Source: Myxococcota bacterium (lineage in GTDB: Bacteria > Myxococcota_A > UBA9160 > UBA6930). Taken from it: 48,540 nucleotides of DNA. The notes under the pieces are model-generated. The model was not told the DNA's origin, did no database searches, and was given only the letters and a program-made list of their open reading frames with translations. Made by a program: the position numbers and the translations under genes. The stretch lies in the NCBI GenBank assembly GCA_030065975.1, contig JASJCN010000022.1:1-48540 (forward strand). Reading direction: 5' to 3'. Shown here in pieces: positions 45,038-48,540 of this stretch (its first letter is position 1; each line of letters opens with the position of its first letter).

Positions 45038-45206
45038 GGGCGACCCGACCGGCTGCGCAATGTTCCTCCCCTCCCACGTCGGGCTGCGACCCCACGACCG
45101 GGATCGTGAGGGTACGCAAAGCCGCCCTGCAGGGGCACCGGCGATGTCGGCCAGACGACTTTCATGGCGAGCTTGCCAACGGAATGTGCGGACACAGGCT
45201 TGCCCC

Positions 45207-45905
45207 ATGCCCACGAACATCGGATCCCTCCTCGACCACCAGGCGCGCCGCTGGCAGCTCTCGCAGCCACGGCCGGCCGAGGTCCCGAGGCCCTGCATCG
45301 CCCTCTCGCGCCTGCCCTGGTCGCTCGGTGCCACGTTGGGGCGCGCGGTCGCGGAGCAGCTGGACTACGGCTTCTTCGACAAGGAGATCCTCGACCTGAT
45401 CGCCAGCGAGAAGGGCGTGACGCGCCGGCTCGTCGAGGGCGTGGACGAGAACGTCGTGACGGGAATCGAGAAGCTCGTGACCGACGCCTTCCACCTGCGG
45501 CTCTTCACCGAGAGCGAATACCTGCGCCACCTGGTGCGCGTCGTGACGTCGCTCGGCGCCCGCGGTGCCGCCGTGCTCGTCGGCCGTGGCGCACCGCACA
45601 TCCTGTCGGCGCGTCGCGCGCTTCGCGTGCTCGTCGTGGCCGGGCCCGAGAAACGCGCCGCGAACCTCGCCGAGGCCGAAGGGCTCTCCCTCGAAGACGC
45701 CCGAAAGCAGCTCGCGCAGATGGACGCGAAGCGGGCCGACTTCTCGAAGCGCCAGTTCGGCGTGCGGCAGGACGATCCGTGTCTCTACGACCTGGTGGTG
45801 AACACCGAGACGCTCGGCCTCGAGGCCGCCGGAGACCTGATCGTGCAGGCGCTCCGGCACCGGTTCCCCGACGCGGTGCCGGCCGGAGCGAGCGCGGGGA
45901 GCTAG
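45207..45905 (+). CDS. Cytidylate kinase-like family protein with degenerate P-loop
   Basis: A 232-residue protein of the cytidylate-kinase-like family: GYDFDKEIL-type motif LDYGFFDKEIL, AVLVGRGAPHIL, LRVLVVAGPEKRAANLAEAEGLS and MDAKRADFSKRQFGV. In family members the first strand leads into a glycine-rich P-loop such as SREYGSGG; here it reads ALSRLPWSLGATLG, lacking the GSGG core. It may bind nucleotide weakly or be regulatory. ATG at 45207. Confidence 0.75.
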   Translation: MPTNIGSLLDHQARRWQLSQPRPAEVPRPCIALSRLPWSLGATLGRAVAEQLDYGFFDKEILDLIASEKGVTRRLVEGVDENVVTGIEKLVTDAFHLRLFTESEYLRHLVRVVTSLGARGAAVLVGRGAPHILSARRALRVLVVAGPEKRAANLAEAEGLSLEDARKQLAQMDAKRADFSKRQFGVRQDDPCLYDLVVNTETLGLEAAGDLIVQALRHRFPDAVPAGASAGS

Positions 45906-46042
45906 CGCGAGGCACGAGCCGGGCAGAGGAGCGCCAGCGCACGCACCACTGTGGCCAATCGGAGCACGCGGGCCGACAGGCGGGCCCGCGAGGCCCCAGC
46001 CACGGGTCCGACCGGGACGAGCGCGCCCGGGATGGCGGCGCG

Positions 46043-46064
46043 CATCTTGCACTCATCTTGCACA
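46043..46064. repeat. 11-nt tandem duplication upstream of the methyltransferase
   Basis: CATCTTGCACT is followed directly by CATCTTGCACA (10 of 11 identical), in the non-coding gap 28 nt before the methyltransferase ATG. Confidence 0.75.
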
Positions 46065-46091
46065 CCGGCCCGTCGGGTCGTAGGGAGGGTC

Positions 46092-46694
46092 ATGCTCCTC
46101 AACCGCATCGAGTACGCGCTCATGAACAACCCGGCTCGCGCCTTCGTCCAGCGGCGCTTCGAGGCGAAGCGGCTGCTGCGGATGGGCGGGACGATGCATG
46201 GAGGCCGCGCCCTGGAGATCGGCTGTGGCCGCGGAGTGGGTACGGAGCTGATCCTGGACTCGTTCGGAGCCGACTCCGTCGACGCGTTCGATCTCGACCC
46301 GCGCATGGTGGCCCTTGCCCGGAAGCGGCTCGCAGCTCGTGGCTCACGCGTGCGTGTCTGGGTCGGCGACGCGACGGCGATCTGCGCCCCGGATGCGAGC
46401 TACGAGGCGGTGTTCGACTTCGGGATCATCCACCACATCCCCGATTGGCGCAGTGCCCTGGCGGAGATCCATCGCGTCCTCGAGCCGGGAGGCGTCTTCT
46501 ACGGGGAGGAGGTCCTGCGCCGCTTCATCCTCCACCCCGTCGTTCGCGGCCTGCTCGAGCACCCGCTCCGCGATCGCTTCGATGCATCGGAGTTCGCGGA
46601 GGCGCTGACTGCCTCGGGTCTGGAGCCCTTCGCGACCGAGGAGCTCTGGGGCTCGTTCGCCTGGTTCGCGGCTCGCAAGCCCGCGACGCCCTAG
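46092..46694 (+). CDS. Class I SAM-dependent methyltransferase
   Basis: A 200-residue Rossmann methyltransferase: motif I ALEIGCGRGVGTELI, acidic residue in DAFDLDP, motif II/III DASYEAVFDFGIIHHI and a post-motif LEPGGVFYGEEVL. It resembles small-molecule or lipid methyltransferases of the UbiE/Methyltransf_11 kind; the substrate is unknown. TAGGGAGGG lies just upstream of the ATG. The gap of 186 nt before it holds only the tandem duplication. Confidence 0.85.
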   Translation: MLLNRIEYALMNNPARAFVQRRFEAKRLLRMGGTMHGGRALEIGCGRGVGTELILDSFGADSVDAFDLDPRMVALARKRLAARGSRVRVWVGDATAICAPDASYEAVFDFGIIHHIPDWRSALAEIHRVLEPGGVFYGEEVLRRFILHPVVRGLLEHPLRDRFDASEFAEALTASGLEPFATEELWGSFAWFAARKPATP

Positions 46695-46771
46695 GGAAGC
46701 TCTGCACAGGGTTCTCGACACGGACCGTCGGGGCCCATCAGTCGCGTGGAGTCGACGTCTGCAGCGCTTCC

Positions 46772-48442
46772 CTAGGGGCGGCTCGCGCCGGGCCCCGGCG
46801 CGCTGCCGAACGCCGGGCGCAGGAATCCGAAGAAGTCCGCCGCGCCGACGCTGCCGTCGCCGTTCAGGTCGGCGACCGCGCAGCTCGGGTCCGTCGCCAG
46901 ATCGACTCCGAGGCACGGGCGGAACACCGCGAAGAAATCCGCCGCGCTGACGATGCCGTCGTCGTCGAGGTCGGCGTCGCACGCGTCGCCGTAGTGCTGG
47001 GGGCCCGGCAGGTTCGGGTCGTCGTCGTCGGGGAAGTTGCTGTCGCGTTGGTCTTCGTTGGCGACCGCGCTGCAGTTGTCGATCGGTGCGGGCCAGCCGT
47101 CTCCGTCGTCGTCGTCGGTGCAGCGGCGCGGCGTGTCCTCGCCCCGCTCGTCGAGGGTCGTCGTGCAGAACGCGTCCGGCGGGATGGACGGGTCGGCGAG
47201 GGAGGCCGTGTCGGTCGTTGCGTCGATCGCGTCGAGCGCCGGGTCGAAGAGCTGCGGCAGCCCGCGCTCTCCGTCGAGGTCCAGGAGGCCATCGACCGCT
47301 GGCGCGACGTAGCGCGACGTCCACCCCGGCTCCGAACGGAACGCAACGCGGCCCTCGAAGGGCAGCTTCATCACGGTCAGCCAGCGACCGAGCGCGGGCT
47401 GGCCGAAGGCGGCGAGCGAGTCCGTGAAGCCCGACACGAGGTAGCCGTCCGGCGTCGGCGCGATCGCGTCGAAGCCTTCGAGCGACGGGCCGTCGAAGGT
47501 CGTGAACCATTCGACGCCGAGGTTCGGGTTCAGCTTCGCCGCCCACATCGCGCCGGATTCGCCCGTCGAGCCGACCGCGACGACGCCGCCCGGTGCCGGC
47601 GCAATGCCGAAGAACGCGTCCTCGGGCGTATTGCCGCCGGCCGTGTCGTCCCACGCCTCGAAGTCGAGGCGGTCCTCCCAGTCTTCGTCCTGGGCCGGAT
47701 AGCCGACGCGGGCGTTCGTGCCGTCCGGGTCGATGCGCGCGACGATTGCGCCGCCGTGTTCACGGACGGTGCCCGGGCTCTCGCCGGCGAGGTAGAGCGT
47801 GCCGTCGGCCACCTGGATCAGGTCGTGGAACACACCGGCGCGCGCGCCGTCCGCGAACGCGGTCTTCCAGACGACGCCGCCATCGGCCGGGTCGAGCACG
47901 GCGATCATCGCGCTGTTGCCGGCGAGCTGCGCGGGGCCTTCCGACGTGCGGCCGACGACGGCGAGCTGGACGTCGCTGCCGTTCGCGTCGACGATCGACT
48001 GCGCCGTCTCGAAGGACTGGGTCTCGGAAGCCTCGTAGGTGCGCGCCCATACGAGGTCCCCGTCCCACGTGACCGCGAACGCGCACGCGTCGGGTTCGCC
48101 ATCGAGGACCGTCGTGCCGACGGCGACGAGCAGCGGATCGGCGGCAGGCGGCTCGACGGTCGCGAGGTCCTTCGTCGTGCAGAGCACCGGGCCGCCGCTG
48201 GCCGGCGCGACGTCGAAGCGGCGGGTCCACACGACCGCGTCGTCCGGCCCGTGCCTCGCGATCCAACCGCGCGGGTCGAGCACCGCGAAGCCGCCGTCGG
48301 GCAGGACGACGAGCCCGACCGGGTTCATGAAGACCGGGTCGTACTGCGCGCGGGACACGATCTCTCCGTGGCGGTCGACGCGCAGCACGTGGCTTCGACT
48401 CACGCCCTGGCTCGCGAGGACGCGGGCGCCCCCGTCCGGCAA
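46772..48442 (-). CDS. Secreted beta-propeller-like protein with EF-hand/dockerin-like C-terminus, 5' end missing
   Basis: At least 556 residues, with the true N-terminus outside the window. Repeating blocks such as VLRVDRHGEIVSRAQYDP, LVVLPDGGFAVLDPRG and GVVAVGSTGESGAMWAAKL suggest a beta-propeller or PQQ/SBBP-like repeat. The last ~115 residues repeat the calcium-type module of the LRR protein: DDDGDGWPAPIDNC, LPGPQHYGDACDADLDDDG, DFFAVFRPCLG, then DFFGFLRP and a SAPGPGASRP end. Upstream of ~48462 the sequence turns back on itself, so residues beyond the track start should not be trusted. Confidence 0.75.
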   Translation of the reverse strand: MPDGGARVLASQGVSRSHVLRVDRHGEIVSRAQYDPVFMNPVGLVVLPDGGFAVLDPRGWIARHGPDDAVVWTRRFDVAPASGGPVLCTTKDLATVEPPAADPLLVAVGTTVLDGEPDACAFAVTWDGDLVWARTYEASETQSFETAQSIVDANGSDVQLAVVGRTSEGPAQLAGNSAMIAVLDPADGGVVWKTAFADGARAGVFHDLIQVADGTLYLAGESPGTVREHGGAIVARIDPDGTNARVGYPAQDEDWEDRLDFEAWDDTAGGNTPEDAFFGIAPAPGGVVAVGSTGESGAMWAAKLNPNLGVEWFTTFDGPSLEGFDAIAPTPDGYLVSGFTDSLAAFGQPALGRWLTVMKLPFEGRVAFRSEPGWTSRYVAPAVDGLLDLDGERGLPQLFDPALDAIDATTDTASLADPSIPPDAFCTTTLDERGEDTPRRCTDDDDGDGWPAPIDNCSAVANEDQRDSNFPDDDDPNLPGPQHYGDACDADLDDDGIVSAADFFAVFRPCLGVDLATDPSCAVADLNGDGSVGAADFFGFLRPAFGSAPGPGASRP

Positions 48443-48540
48443 CGCGAAGATCGACGTCGAGACGAAGCCACGTGCTGCGCGTCGACCGCCACGGAGAGAT
48501 CGTGTCCCGCGCGCAGTACGACCCGGTCTTCATGAACCCG
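48320..48540. repeat. 78-bp perfect inverted repeat at the window end
   Basis: Bases 48463-48540 are the exact reverse complement of 48320-48397; the first mismatch is at 48398/48462, leaving a 65-nt unique spacer. The arm lies inside the propeller gene. A perfect long arm ending exactly at the edge suggests a fold-back chimera or contig-end artefact rather than a biological hairpin. Confidence 0.9.

Noticed and set aside
45060-45206. N-terminal extension of the cytidylate-kinase-like protein in the ORF track
   Set aside because: It overlaps the divergent promoter region, is Arg/Pro-rich and lacks family character; ATG at 45207 gives a natural start.

Overview
The window is a single high-GC (roughly two-thirds G+C) bacterial chromosomal segment that is almost fully coding on both strands. 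The inferred host is a free-living deltaproteobacterial or Myxococcota-like organism, probably environmental and probably from a metagenome assembly. The clues are an EF-G of the spdEFG1/mitochondrial-EFG1 type, PEP-CTERM exported proteins, a UGSC-family selenoprotein, and an acyl-CoA catabolism operon otherwise best known from actinobacterial sterol degraders. The taxonomy is inference; no rRNA, tRNA or CRISPR array is visible.

Layout. 1-3.1 kb (minus): truncated menaquinone/ubiquinone methyltransferase, MerR regulator, esterase and a P-loop ATPase. 3.1-8.2 kb (minus): fusA with a hairpin-rich upstream region, then a QueG-like Fe-S protein, a formyl-THF-hydrolase-like formyltransferase, a hexapeptide acyltransferase and IF-1. 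8.4-10.3 kb (plus): GT-C membrane glycosyltransferase. 10.3-12.3 kb (plus): a two-gene redox operon made of a thioredoxin-fold fusion protein and a UGSC selenoprotein that the ORF track splits at an in-frame UGA. 12.3-13.5 kb: an insertion sequence (IS) abutting the selenoprotein stop codon. 13.5-16.8 kb (minus): a PEP-CTERM protein and a secreted leucine-rich-repeat protein. 16.9-19.4 kb (plus): a small unknown protein and a PAS-GGDEF-EAL protein.

19.4-28.3 kb (plus) is the metabolic core. It is an eight-gene operon resembling the mycobacterial igr cholesterol side-chain locus: two acyl-CoA dehydrogenases, MaoC-DUF35 (ChsH2-like), MaoC (ChsH1-like), an Ltp2-like aldolase, thiolase, SDR and acyl-CoA ligase. 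A 14-bp site upstream of it matches the KstR operator consensus. Together the genes could activate a branched or steroid-type side chain to CoA, then dehydrogenate, hydrate and cleave it by retro-aldol and thiolytic steps.

28.3-48.5 kb is a mosaic of short units: CHRD/PEP-CTERM protein, class II aldolase, secreted unknowns, GFA-family protein, MFS symporter, folE paired with a BLUF photoreceptor, DUF6487-like membrane protein, fasciclin protein, a large phosphatase-superfamily lipoprotein, acyltransferase, CBS-domain protein, DUF2855 protein, sulfatase, GATase-like protein, cytidylate-kinase-like protein and a methyltransferase. The last gene is a secreted propeller-type protein that shares its C-terminal EF-hand-like module with the LRR protein. 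The final 78 bases are an exact inverted copy of 48320-48397, which most likely marks a fold-back assembly artefact.

Two themes recur. Gene starts overlapping upstream stops (GTGA, TGATG) point to translational coupling. Short tandem duplications of 9-35 nt sit at gene boundaries, the clearest being a 35-nt unit repeated three times across the ribosome-binding site and start of the ChsH2-like gene.
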